Below, piece after piece: positions 18,366 through 28,600 of a stretch of DNA of 64,000 nucleotides (position 1 is its first letter; every line of letters begins with the position of its first letter). The stretch is from an uncultured Prevotellaceae bacterium (lineage in GTDB: Bacteria > Bacteroidota > Bacteroidia > Bacteroidales > Bacteroidaceae). The translations under genes were made by a program, and so were the position numbers. The stretch lies in NCBI GenBank assembly GCA_900315095.1, contig OMXS01000001.1:124001-188000 (forward strand), read 5' to 3'. The notes below the pieces were generated by a model, which worked only from the letters and a program-made list of their open reading frames with translations, was not told the DNA's origin and did not search any database.

Positions 18366-19039
18366 GCCGCCCTCCTTTCTCCGAAGAAACGGCATAAGTT
18401 ATTGATACTTAGGCATTTACCCCCCCCCACAACTTTTACGTCAGGTCCGAGGATAAAGTTTCCTGTACCTGCGTTGCCGAAGAGTTTGTGGGAATTTTTA
18501 TCGTAAAAATATCCCACATCGCCTTTACGAACTGGTATTAAATCCAAATTACCTATTTTAAAATAATAGATAGGTAAGCCTATAAGCCTGTTACCATGAA
18601 GTCCAGCAGGAGTTTTGCAAGCAAATACAGTAATAGGTAACGGTGTCGTATATGTGGTATTTGGAAAAGTGGTTTTTTTACTACCATTAACATATACATT
18701 AAGACCTACTTTTTTTACAACTAATGGGCTTTCCGCCTCGGCAGCAGAAAATGTAAAATTTCTTTCATCTACTCCATTATTAACAATTAAAGTATGATTA
18801 GCCCATGATGAAATCATTAAAGAAAATCTTCGTTGCTTTTCCGCTTGCTGGGCACCAAAAATATACGGATACCCACTAACCATCTTATATCCGAATTTTA
18901 CTTCATAATTCAAATTTGTGTTGCCTGTTATTCCCGTATCTATATAGGGACCTGCTGTATTGACTTGAAGATACTCAATCTCTGTATCATAAGGTTTAAC
19001 GGCCATCAACTTTCTTCTTGAATAAACTTTCATACTCAT
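18362..19039 (-). CDS. tail receptor-binding-cluster protein with phase-variable C-terminus
   Basis: A 225-residue protein starting MSMKVYSRRKLM, a variant of the KIYTRR-type N-terminus of the next two genes. The body (IEYLQVNTAGPYIDTGI, YPYIFGAQQ...) resembles LamG/jelly-roll phage adhesins. A G9 tract at 18420-18428 lies near the 3' end. With nine G the protein ends with 18 extra residues (KCLSINNL...RRAA); with ten G it would stop directly after VVGGG; with eight it would end VVGGVNA. The stop overlaps the next start by 4 nt. Confidence 0.7.
   Translation of the reverse strand: MSMKVYSRRKLMAVKPYDTEIEYLQVNTAGPYIDTGITGNTNLNYEVKFGYKMVSGYPYIFGAQQAEKQRRFSLMISSWANHTLIVNNGVDERNFTFSAAEAESPLVVKKVGLNVYVNGSKKTTFPNTTYTTPLPITVFACKTPAGLHGNRLIGLPIYYFKIGNLDLIPVRKGDVGYFYDKNSHKLFGNAGTGNFILGPDVKVVGGGKCLSINNLCRFFGERRAA
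18420..18428 (-). repeat. homopolymeric G9 tract inside the 225-residue fibre gene
   Basis: Nine G on the coding strand, 55 nt before the next fibre gene's ATG, nearly the same spacing as the G10 tract before the LamG-like gene. Length changes alter the C-terminus as described for the host gene. Confidence 0.8.
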
Positions 19040-19054
19040 AAATACCTCCTTTCC

Positions 19055-19576
19055 TTAATCTCTCGCCCAACCCACTATAATGCCATAATAAGCATCATCA
19101 TTGCTATTGTACACAATATTGCACTCATAGTGCATGTTAGCCTCGATAGTCAGAGTTGAAGTCCACACGATGCCGCTCGGAACGGAGAATGTTGTCGCCG
19201 TTGCGCCACTATCGAAACTAAACTGATACTCGTTGAGTTCGTTGGCAATAGGTGTCGCCAAGGTGATGTCAAGACTTGCCATCTCTGGAAACTCATACAT
19301 CTTATTGGGAGACAGAGTGACCGATGTGTCCGTTGACTCCATTTCCTCAATAATCTTTTTCGTGGCCTCGTCAACCGCAGTCTCACAGTCCATGATGCAC
19401 TCCCACTTCGTAGCGTCTGTGAGCAGATTGCCTTCGTTGTTGTCCACCTTCGACACATACACTTTGGTTCTTTTCTCATTAGTCACCGTAGCAAGAATGG
19501 AGTATTTAGTGCTGTCGCTATAGACTCCATCTATCGTGATTCTTACTTTGCCGATTCTGAAAGTTGTTTTACTCAT
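19055..19576 (-). CDS. phage tail-region structural protein
   Basis: A 173-residue protein. The first part (FRIGKVRITIDGVYSDSTKYSILATVT) resembles a short carbohydrate-binding/anchor motif common in Bacteroidetes phage tails. The C-terminal half is a beta-rich region (SFDSGATATTFSVPSGIVWTSTLTIEANMHYEC). It lies directly upstream of the adhesin-like genes. No specific family recognised. Probably part of the baseplate-to-fibre connector. Confidence 0.65.
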   Translation of the reverse strand: MSKTTFRIGKVRITIDGVYSDSTKYSILATVTNEKRTKVYVSKVDNNEGNLLTDATKWECIMDCETAVDEATKKIIEEMESTDTSVTLSPNKMYEFPEMASLDITLATPIANELNEYQFSFDSGATATTFSVPSGIVWTSTLTIEANMHYECNIVYNSNDDAYYGIIVGWARD

Positions 19577-19590
19577 ATCTATATAATATT

Positions 19591-20109
19591 TTAAGGTTCG
19601 TTATTTTCAAATATTAGGTAGCCGTCATCGTCAACGGAAAGGTTCCCCGCAAGGTGGCTTGCGAGGTCAGCCTTCTGGCCTTCCGTCATGTCGTCGTAAG
19701 TCATGGGGTCACCCTTGATATACATATTGGCTATCATTTCCAGGTCCTCCGACGAGAACTCCGCATCAGCAGGTATGCCAGCCTCGTCATCGTAACGTAC
19801 AACCGATAGTTGCCACCGCTTGCGAGAAACATAAGTGTCCTCGCCACGCACAACACCGACCTCTACCTCATAGTCGCCAACGGTAAGTTCTGTGCCAATC
19901 CTAAACGACAGCACGTTGCCTTCTATCTTAGGGGTGTACCAGTTTGACTTGACCGCACACTTGATATTAACTGTCACCTCGTCGCTGCCTTGAACATTAA
20001 AGGGAGCGGTCTCGCCTGTCTCTATATCGACGAGTTCTTTTAATATGATGGCAACGTTCCGCGTGTTGCCGTACACCAATTTAACTTTTGCTTCATTATT
20101 CTCACTCAT
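19591..20109 (-). CDS. BppU-like baseplate protein
   Basis: A 172-residue protein. The domain at residues 8-105 (VKLVYGNTRNVAIILKELVDIETGE...VTVNIKC...LTVGDYEVEVGVVRG) follows the pattern of the N-terminal domain of phage baseplate upper proteins, an Ig-like fold. The C-terminus NLSVDDDGYLIFE resembles the end of the 53-residue protein encoded just upstream (FSVDDEGYLCI). It is preceded by a strong AAAGGAGG site. Confidence 0.7.
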   Translation of the reverse strand: MSENNEAKVKLVYGNTRNVAIILKELVDIETGETAPFNVQGSDEVTVNIKCAVKSNWYTPKIEGNVLSFRIGTELTVGDYEVEVGVVRGEDTYVSRKRWQLSVVRYDDEAGIPADAEFSSEDLEMIANMYIKGDPMTYDDMTEGQKADLASHLAGNLSVDDDGYLIFENNEP

Positions 20110-20128
20110 ATCTTTGTCCTCCTTTCTT

Positions 20129-20290
20129 TTAGGTTGTTGTTATACATAAGTACCCTTCATCATCAACGCTGAAATCAAGTTCGGCATCAATGCTTTGGTT
20201 GGCTATCTCGTCAAGTACTTCTTGTACTATTTCGGGTACTACTTCTTGTACTACCTCCTCTACTATCTCTTGCTTTTCTTCTGGTGTCAT
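20129..20290 (-). CDS. 53-residue coiled-coil phage protein
   Basis: A small frame, ATG at 20290 and TAA at 20129. The protein has a highly acidic Val/Glu heptad stretch (EEKQEIVEEVVQEVVPEIVQEV) then LDFSVDDEGYLCITTT. The last block matches the C-terminus of the next protein. It lies between the tail-tip and BppU-like genes with tight spacing. Perhaps a small trimerisation or connector subunit; function unproven. Confidence 0.7.
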   Translation of the reverse strand: MTPEEKQEIVEEVVQEVVPEIVQEVLDEIANQSIDAELDFSVDDEGYLCITTT

Positions 20291-20305
20291 ATCTTGTCTC
20301 TCCTA

Positions 20306-23300
20306 TTAATTATTATCGCCGCTAAGTTCTATAACGTTTGTTCCCAAGTTAACAACGCACCACTCATAGTGACCCGCCGTGCTACTCGGCATACATTGCA
20401 GTTCCACAATGCCATCGCAGAACAAAATCTCATATACGGGGTCGTATTGATTGATAAGCACAGGGTCGGTTGTGCTCACAGGAATACCCACGCCACGAAT
20501 AACCTCTTTTCCTCCTGTAATTCCACCCGTATCTATCTCGCCAGCGCATACTTTTGTGGCATGACTCGCTTGAAGATAACCGATGTACGGATTATATATA
20601 ACCACCCGCTGACCTACGTTGTTAATGTTAGTCGGGAGCCATATTTCCATACCAACTGCACCAACACGGAAACACCAAATGCCTTTAATGTCAACTTCAT
20701 TGCCGTTAGCATCGTACATTTTATCGTTAAAACCGGGGGCGCAGAATAAATCGGCAGGCCTTGCACCTCTATCACAATAGCAATACGTTTCCAAATCAGC
20801 GAACTGCGTTTGGTAACTCTTAGCATTCAGAGTTCCCTCAAAAATACCATCAACTGCATGTAATGTTCCCGTAGCAGGATCTATGCTTATCTTCTCCGTC
20901 TCTCCCGTAGGTGGAATAAAACTTACTTTGCCAGCAATTAGTCGTATCTCCGAATTATCTCCATCAATATGCACTCCTGCGGTTTCAAGGTCGTCTTTCT
21001 TTGCGGACAAAGACACACCGTGGCTATTCTGTGTTATCGCCGTTGACAACTCTTGTGTTGTTAGATGTCCGTCCTCGTCATATACCGCCACTTGCATTCT
21101 TGACACCGACTCCATAGTGTCATTTCGCACTGACATCTTCCACGTTCCTAACAAGTTCGCCGCCCAGTTAAAGGTAAGAGTGGTGTCGGGAGTCTGACTC
21201 GTCGATGTTGGGTCAAGCCACACACCGAGAACAACACTACCGTTTGGATAGTAAACGCCTTGACCGTCCTGACCTAATGTCAGCGAGGTAATCTGATTGC
21301 CCGCCGTCGTAGCGGTACAATTAGTGGAAGATTGTATTGCCACCTTGTAACTGTTCGGTGCAAGAGGTGTCGTGCCTTTCCACACGTTCACCGTTGCCAC
21401 AAAACTGCTTGGAGAAGGCGTAAAGGTGTCTGTATTGTCCTCATTCTGCTCGAAGATAACTGTGGCAGGGTCTAACGTCACACTAATGCCGTCAACTCCG
21501 TCAGCACCTTGTATCACACCCAAGTCAGCCCATGCGGAAGAACTTCCGTCAGCATTCCATAGGTGTCCGTCTTCGTTGTTGTCGGCATCTTTAGCAAGGT
21601 AGTTTACCTCGTTAAGAATAGCAACTTGTGCCATCCTACTCCCATCATAGTTCCACAATGTAGCGAGAGGATTACCGCTATCATCCTCATCACACAAATA
21701 ATAACCAACAACAGGACTTGGTGTGTCCGAAATATAGTCATTAAGGTCATCCCACGACTCGTAATGTGCAACTCCTCTCTCAAACTCTATCGACTTTCCC
21801 ACAATCCTTATCTTGTCAGTCCATGTAGTGCCGCCGTCATAAGAGTAGTGAACGTAGATATGTCCGTGACTTTCTTTGAAAGCATTTTCCCATGTGATGC
21901 CGTCGGCAGAGTATTGAGCAAGCACACTCGCGGCGGCTTTCTGCACTATCATAGGTATGGTAGCATCGGCATACTTCGTCTCGCCGTTATGAGTAAACTC
22001 TACATGTACTACAATGTCGGTAGGGTTAATAACAGGATGGAATGTTCTCTGCCCTTCTATGGTTATTTGTCTCTCTGGAACATATTCCCATGTTACCCCA
22101 ACACTGTTTGTGTTTGGCGTTACATCATCCACAACAATGCCGAAAGCGTATGTGTACATCTGCCCCGTAAGGTTAAGCCAGTTGTTATACCACCTAATCC
22201 TGCTATTTACCAAGTTCCAATTAGCGACAGGTATCTGCTCGCCGTCAACATACACCTCGATAGTCGTAGGCAGACCTGTGGCGGCACTGATGTTCCTTAT
22301 CTTGCCCTCGTAGTTGGCACTAACAACGGCATTGGCACTATCCACCTCTAACTGTGGAGTGCTTGCACCACGACGGGCATATACTTGCCATATCGTAGGA
22401 ACACTTTCCGAGGGTTCTACCTGCGTTGTCGTTCCAACGGCAACAACACACAACCAAGTGGAGCCGTGATGCTGCACAATGTCGTTATGTCCGTAGAATT
22501 GATTGCTTTGCCATGCGCCTCTCTCGCAAGTGAGAGTAGAACTGCCCGTTCCGCTTGCTGATAGTATCTCGAACTTGTCTGCCCTAACAAACACACCTCT
22601 TGGCGACTGCTTTTGGATAACATATCTTTCGAGGTCGTATGGGTAATCCACATCACCACCGATGCCCGAATACATCTTAACACATGGAACGCCCGAACTT
22701 TGAGGGTCGCTTGCGTTGGGGTCGTAAGTGATGTATTGCAATGCACCACCTCTTTCCTCAGGAATAATCTGATTGCCGAGGCATGCAACATCATCACCTG
22801 CCTCTGGCGCGTCATTTAGATTCTGCCCTTCACTTGTCTCGTAACCCTTACAGTTCTTTGTTATACCGTCAACGGTCAAGGTTATCAATGGTCTGTTTGA
22901 CAAGTCGATGTAAGCATACTCCGTTCCCTCGATAGTGTCATATCCCGTAGCCTCCACGATACGCCAATATCTCTTGTTAGAGGTGTAACCGCTCATAGTA
23001 TGCCCGTCCTTATCGTGGGTGCGCAGGTTAAAGGTCTGGCAGAATGCTTGGTCGCCAACCTTCCAGTTATTCTCAACGGCTTTCTTCGCTTCCTTGTCAT
23101 CCGCAGTCCAGTAGCAGCGGTAATATGCCACCTCTGCCGTCTCGTCCTCCTTCCACACACCGAAGAACCGACCCGCAGCATGCACCAGCTTATATCCCCA
23201 CGACAGACCGAAGCCGTAACGTCGCGCATGCCACTTGTCTTTTATCTCTTCATCGTCGGCATTGAACTTCTTGACCAAGGCAAGCGTATTGCCAGCAGGA

Positions 23301-25162
23301 CTCTCTATCCTGTTGCCGGCCGAATGCTCTATCTTCCGTATCTCCAGAGAGGCAAAGAACGCCTTAACGCGAGCAGAGAAGTAATCGGTAATCAAATGAC
23401 TCTTTCCCTCGCTGTCCTCCCATACCTTGAAACCCTTGTCCGTGATGATGTCCGTGCCGCTATAGCCCTCCGACTGCGTGCTTTGCATCCTGATGTCACG
23501 GAGCGAGGCATCCCCGTCCTCTGTTATGCCATGACTGCCGTCCCCAAACAATACGCCCTTCACAAAGGTTATCACCTCGAGGGCTTTGTCTGCTATCCTT
23601 TTATTCAAAAAATGGCGATGAGACGCCCGGGCGCTGTAAAGATTGTTGTCTGTAGGTTCTGTGCCTTCCCAACTCTTGATAACGTCTGGTAGATTAATGC
23701 TATTAACTTGGGTACGAGTGTCATTTCTCACGCCGTTGATGGCATCATCTATTTTTTCCAGTGAACGCGTCGAGAGGGCATCACTGATTTCCAAATCCAT
23801 CTGGCTCGGAAGCGTCACATGGCGGATGATTTTCGTTATGCGGCTTGCACGGTAGCCCGTGTCAGGGAAATACTCCTGGCTCACCAGACGGATTCTGCGG
23901 CCTATATACAACTCCACGTCCTCATCTTCTATCCACACATGATCAGTAGGTGCCTTGTAGCACGACACATCCAGTGCGTGCTTCGAGTTGTACTCATTCA
24001 CAGCACTCTCGAATTCCTGCTCCGCCAAACCATAGTACTCGTCAGGCATCCTGATGTTCCATAGAATATATCGGTCACCCACCTTGGGCACCAGCGTACC
24101 ACCAGGCAACTGCGTGTCGTCATCGTATGGCCATATAGTGATAATCTCAAACTCCCTCGTCTCACTGTTGTAGTTCACCTCGAAATAGTGATCCTCGTCA
24201 GCACCCAGACCGGCAAGTTCACTCCCCTCCTGAAAACTCACGTGCTTCACCAGACCGCCTATTTCATAGTCATTGGGGTCAAACGTCAGATTATCGTCTT
24301 TGAAATAATAAATGGTGAAAGGGTTGCCGTCGCTGTCCTGCACGTTCTCACTGCGAACAGAGCTCACCACACCCACACGTCGCGGATAGATGCCTGAGAA
24401 GGCCTCCTGCTCGTAGTGGTGGATAACTCCGTAACGCTCTGCGTTCACGTCCACATACTTCACGCCTCCGGGCAACTGCAAACGGCTCGCACCGTATCGT
24501 TCGGGGTCAATGTTCCTGCTGCTGCCTATTGGGAACAGACGCGTGTAGAACTTCGCATTGTCGGCCACGTCCCTGTCAAGGCTGGTCAGACCGGCACCGT
24601 AGGCCAGCGTCAGCTCCTCACCGTGCTCACAGCGGCATAGGTTTACAGTCTCGCCCTCTATCCACCACTCCGCACCAACCTTCTCTGCAAGTTCTTTAAG
24701 ACCCTCGTCGCAGTATTTCCCGAAGTAGTCTATCACAACATTGTCCGTGCCCTCCACCGTACCAACCTTCCAGTCGCTCGTGTTCATACCGGAATTGATA
24801 CTCTGAACAATCAGACGCATGTGATCGATCGGACGGGCAGTCAGCGTGAACACCGCTTCATTCTCACCGTCCACCGTCTTCAGCACCAGGAAACGCTTAA
24901 TCAGGCTCTCTATGCCGTACAGCTTCACGTTGTACTCCCATTCCACAGTGCTCTTCTCATTCGGCAGGTATTTCTCCACAGCCCAGTAACGCTCACCCTC
25001 AAAGTCCACGTAGTCGTTCACGTCTATGCCTACATACTCGTAGAGAGTGAACGAAAGGCTCAGCACGTTGTCGCCCTGGATCTCCTTGTCCTGGGTGCTC
25101 GTGTCGTTCGGCGAGAGCGTCGCCTTCACACTCCCCGTTTGGTCGTATAGCGTCAGAAGCAT
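20306..25162 (-). CDS. large tail-tip / central fibre protein
   Basis: A 1618-residue protein following tape measure and distal tail genes, the position of the siphovirus tail-associated lysin or central fibre. Residues 1-450 (starting MLLTLYDQTGSVKATLS, with WAVEKYLPNEKSTVEWEYNVKLYGIESL) look like the tail hub domain. The middle has conserved fibre text (ASHRHFLNKRIADKALEVITFVKGVLFG). A GADGVDG collagen-like turn near residue 1200 is followed by beta-rich tandem domains. No obvious peptidase motif. It connects the tail tube to receptor-binding proteins. Confidence 0.85.
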   Translation of the reverse strand: MLLTLYDQTGSVKATLSPNDTSTQDKEIQGDNVLSLSFTLYEYVGIDVNDYVDFEGERYWAVEKYLPNEKSTVEWEYNVKLYGIESLIKRFLVLKTVDGENEAVFTLTARPIDHMRLIVQSINSGMNTSDWKVGTVEGTDNVVIDYFGKYCDEGLKELAEKVGAEWWIEGETVNLCRCEHGEELTLAYGAGLTSLDRDVADNAKFYTRLFPIGSSRNIDPERYGASRLQLPGGVKYVDVNAERYGVIHHYEQEAFSGIYPRRVGVVSSVRSENVQDSDGNPFTIYYFKDDNLTFDPNDYEIGGLVKHVSFQEGSELAGLGADEDHYFEVNYNSETREFEIITIWPYDDDTQLPGGTLVPKVGDRYILWNIRMPDEYYGLAEQEFESAVNEYNSKHALDVSCYKAPTDHVWIEDEDVELYIGRRIRLVSQEYFPDTGYRASRITKIIRHVTLPSQMDLEISDALSTRSLEKIDDAINGVRNDTRTQVNSINLPDVIKSWEGTEPTDNNLYSARASHRHFLNKRIADKALEVITFVKGVLFGDGSHGITEDGDASLRDIRMQSTQSEGYSGTDIITDKGFKVWEDSEGKSHLITDYFSARVKAFFASLEIRKIEHSAGNRIESPAGNTLALVKKFNADDEEIKDKWHARRYGFGLSWGYKLVHAAGRFFGVWKEDETAEVAYYRCYWTADDKEAKKAVENNWKVGDQAFCQTFNLRTHDKDGHTMSGYTSNKRYWRIVEATGYDTIEGTEYAYIDLSNRPLITLTVDGITKNCKGYETSEGQNLNDAPEAGDDVACLGNQIIPEERGGALQYITYDPNASDPQSSGVPCVKMYSGIGGDVDYPYDLERYVIQKQSPRGVFVRADKFEILSASGTGSSTLTCERGAWQSNQFYGHNDIVQHHGSTWLCVVAVGTTTQVEPSESVPTIWQVYARRGASTPQLEVDSANAVVSANYEGKIRNISAATGLPTTIEVYVDGEQIPVANWNLVNSRIRWYNNWLNLTGQMYTYAFGIVVDDVTPNTNSVGVTWEYVPERQITIEGQRTFHPVINPTDIVVHVEFTHNGETKYADATIPMIVQKAAASVLAQYSADGITWENAFKESHGHIYVHYSYDGGTTWTDKIRIVGKSIEFERGVAHYESWDDLNDYISDTPSPVVGYYLCDEDDSGNPLATLWNYDGSRMAQVAILNEVNYLAKDADNNEDGHLWNADGSSSAWADLGVIQGADGVDGISVTLDPATVIFEQNEDNTDTFTPSPSSFVATVNVWKGTTPLAPNSYKVAIQSSTNCTATTAGNQITSLTLGQDGQGVYYPNGSVVLGVWLDPTSTSQTPDTTLTFNWAANLLGTWKMSVRNDTMESVSRMQVAVYDEDGHLTTQELSTAITQNSHGVSLSAKKDDLETAGVHIDGDNSEIRLIAGKVSFIPPTGETEKISIDPATGTLHAVDGIFEGTLNAKSYQTQFADLETYCYCDRGARPADLFCAPGFNDKMYDANGNEVDIKGIWCFRVGAVGMEIWLPTNINNVGQRVVIYNPYIGYLQASHATKVCAGEIDTGGITGGKEVIRGVGIPVSTTDPVLINQYDPVYEILFCDGIVELQCMPSSTAGHYEWCVVNLGTNVIELSGDNN

Positions 25163-25185
25163 ATTCTAATGATATTATAATGTCG

Positions 25186-25659
25186 TTAAATGATCGGGCT
25201 AGGTTCCCTGAACTTCACCTTGTAGCGGCTCGCTTGCACACCCTCCTTCCAGAGGTACGTCAGTGGACGGTAGGCGCCGCTCTCTACATAGAACACGCGC
25301 AAAGTCAGGTTCAGTTCAGTGAACGTGATATTTAGCCAGCCGTTAGTGCCAGCCTTCAGGAACTGGATAAAATCCATGTAGTTCTGAAGCCAGTCGGCTT
25401 TTGTGGCAGCATACTGCGCGAAGTGGAGCGTCACGTCGCGTTCCTCGTTCGCCACAACCAGACTTTGGGAATAGCGTTTGCCGTTCTGCTCCCTGATATT
25501 CACGCCGACGTGACTTTTCACCTTGCTCGCCGTCATGATGGCGGTCAGGTTCTCCCTGCCGCCTTTCTTCTCCTCTGTCAGAAACACGCCGTATCGCTGC
25601 CAGATGTCGATGCCGTTCACCAGCACCAGACCGTTCAGTATATGTTGTTGCTGTGCCAT
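25186..25659 (-). CDS. distal-tail-like protein
   Basis: A 157-residue protein between tape measure and tail-tip genes. The N-terminus (LNGLVLVNGIDIWQRYGVFLTEEKKGG) and C-terminus (WKEGVQASRYKVKFREPSPII) fit small Dit-like or tail-hub adaptor proteins of Bacteroidetes siphophages. It starts 1 nt after the tape measure stop codon, implying coupled translation. Assigned mainly from position. Confidence 0.65.
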   Translation of the reverse strand: MAQQQHILNGLVLVNGIDIWQRYGVFLTEEKKGGRENLTAIMTASKVKSHVGVNIREQNGKRYSQSLVVANEERDVTLHFAQYAATKADWLQNYMDFIQFLKAGTNGWLNITFTELNLTLRVFYVESGAYRPLTYLWKEGVQASRYKVKFREPSPII

Positions 25660-25660
25660 G

Positions 25661-28600
25661 TCACTTCACTTTGAGTCCGTCACGTTTGATAATCTTGATG
25701 TCGTTCTTTATCTCGTCAAGGCTCGATGCGCTGCTGCCAGTATGCTCCTCTATCTTTTTCAGAGTGTCACCGGCGGCACCTATCTGGACTGATACGTCGG
25801 TCATTTTGTCGTCCATGCTCGCCCAGTGCATCTGGCCGCTAACAAACAATCCCTCCAGTTTTGTACCCTGGTCCTGGCTCATCGTAGTGAACGCACCGGC
25901 CTTGCCGCTCTGCGTCACACCGCTGTTCTCACCAGTCGCCTGGATGATGCCCTCGGAGCGCAGCGTCTCGATATCCTTCTTTGCACTCTCCACATAGCCT
26001 TCATATTCGGCTTTCAGCGCATCCAGACGCTGGCGGTATTCCTCGTCGGTAATATCGTTGTTGGTCCGTTCCTCGTTCAGCTTCGCCAGGTTCTCATACC
26101 AGTCCTCCAGATTCTTCTGGAACTTCGCACCCACAAGGTTGTTCACCGCCATCTTGTTCACCATCTTCTGCCAGTTCTCGGCAATGTCGTCCATCACGTC
26201 CTCGCTGCCGTCGGCCAACTCATACAGCGAGTTAAGGAAGTCGTCAAACACGTTGTCCTTCGTCGTGGTCGTCAGGTTCTCATACAGGGCATCCGTGATT
26301 TCCTCCAACTTGCCCGCCTGCTCGATGTAGTCGTTAAGCTTCTCTGCAACACGACCACCGTAGTCGCCCTTGCCCGTCGTTAGAATCTGTTCCCACATAT
26401 CGACATTGCTGCGCAGCATCTTCATCTCCTCCGGACTCAGGCTCCACAAGTCACCGTTCCACTGACGGCCTATCTGCCCGCTAAGGCGGTCTATCTGTTC
26501 CTGACTGTAGCCGCCCCAGTAGTAGTTCCAACTGTGGTGCGCACTGTGATACCCCGCTTGGGCCTGCGCTATAGCCTTGTAGTTGGCATTAGTCTCCTCC
26601 TGCAACTGGCGGGCTCGGGTCGATGCATCAATGGCACTGGCACCGCGGGCACTCTTCATCTCGTCCGTCAGGTCTTCAATGGCCTGCTCCAGCAACTCGT
26701 TCCTTTTCGTCAGGCGGTCTATTGTCTCAGCAACCTCCTCCGCATTAGAGTTCGTGAACCAGTCGCTTGCAGAACTGCTCAGCGCACCAAAGGTGAGGAT
26801 GTTGCCGATGCGACCGATAACACCGTCCAGCAAACCGCCCACACCGTTCACTACTATAGCCTTCAGAACATGATACAGGTTCTCCGGCAAGTCGAAAATG
26901 GCATCAATTAAGTTGCCAACAGCGTCCAATATGCTCACCACAAGGTCGTCAATCCATCGTAGGCTGATAAGTTCCGTCGCTCTATCCAAGATACCTGTCA
27001 CAAAGTTCTTGATGCCGTTAGCCAAGTCCAGTATCAGTTTCGGGATTTGTGCCACAATACCTATAATACTGCCCATACCACTCGACAGCAAGCCTCCTAT
27101 GCCGTTGCCAATACTGCCAAGTGTACTGCCTATCCCACTGCTCAGCGTAGTACCTATCGTTTTCGCCATGCCGTCGCCCATCTGGGGAAGCAGCGAGTCA
27201 AGCGTACCCTTCAACTTATCAATGTTGCCAACTGCACTCTGAATGCCACCGAAACCGTCAGCACCCGTCCAGCCCTTGGCGTTGTTCAGGGCGGTAGTCA
27301 GACCGCTCGTGAAGTTCGCAACCTCCTCACTCGTACGGTTCAGGGCATTGCCGAAAGCCTCCATGTCCTCACGAGCCCTCGCGGTGGCGTCACCAAGTTC
27401 CATAGCACGGGCTTCCAGCTTCTTGTATTCTTCTGCCGTTATCTCACCGGCAGCCAGACGTTTCTTCCCTTCTTCACGCGCTCGCACGGCAGCATCCTCT
27501 TCCTTCTTCGCCTTGTCATAGGCGGCAACGGCAGCCGTGAAGTCTTTGATGGCCTTATCCAGGCTCTGCCACGTCACGCTCTGGTCGGTACCGACATATT
27601 TCCGCATCTCCTGGATCAGTTCCGTCACCTTCTGCTGGGTCTCGGCATCGGCATTTCTGTAGTCGTCCGTCTTCACAAACGCCTCCAGCTGCTCCATCAT
27701 CGGAACCATCATCTCCTTCGTCAGGTCACCGACACCGCTGAATAGGGCGTGCCAGTCAATACCACGCGATATATTCTCGAAGGTCAGGCTCGCTTCTTTC
27801 TGCAGCCTTTCCTTATTCAATTTCTTCTTTTGCCATTGCTTGGTGGCTTCGTCTGCTTCCGACACCTCCACGTCAGCAATCTTTTGTGCGTATTCCTCGG
27901 CTATCGCCAGTTTCTGTTGCTGGTAGGAACCGTATTCTTTCAGGTACTCAACCATAGCCTGGATTTCAGCCCTGCGACGCACACGCTCCTGTTCTGCCTC
28001 CTCCTTGGCTATCTCTGCCTCTCCAGCATCGAACTTGGATTTGGCAAGTTTCCGGGCATCATCCAGTGCGGCTTCCTGATCCTGGCTTAACTCTCCTTTT
28101 TGAGCAGCACGCCATTTCTTCTCAAGGTCACTGAGTTCTTTTATCTCCCTGTCGTAGTTAGCTTTCAACTGGAGTCTCTTCTTCTCAAAACCATCAGACT
28201 TCAGGTCCAACTCTGCCTGAAGGTTCTTTTCCTGTAGTTTCGATAGTTCGCTGGCACGTTGTTCCTCCTTTTTCAAATCATCAGACTTGCCAGTTTTATC
28301 AGACTTGCCAGATCCTTGATTAGAGCGGACATTGGCTGCAGTCAATAACTTCGCAGCCTCTTCCTTCAATTCACGTTCCCTATCCAAAGCGTCTTCTGCG
28401 GCACGCTCTGCAACACTCGCTGCAGTAGCCAAATGGTCGGCTTCCATGTTTGCCTCCCTTTTGATACTACGGCTAAAGTCAAAGTCCCAACCAACACCGA
28501 GAATACCTGCCACATAGTCACCTGTCGTAGGATTAGAGCGACGCTGCGACGCCTGCTCACGGTTCGTTAATGCTTCCTGATATTTCTGTGTCGCCAAAGC

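Noticed and set aside
17122-19039. Invertible fibre cassette like the Mu G segment
   Set aside because: No inverted crossover sites flanking the fibre genes and no site-specific invertase gene were found.
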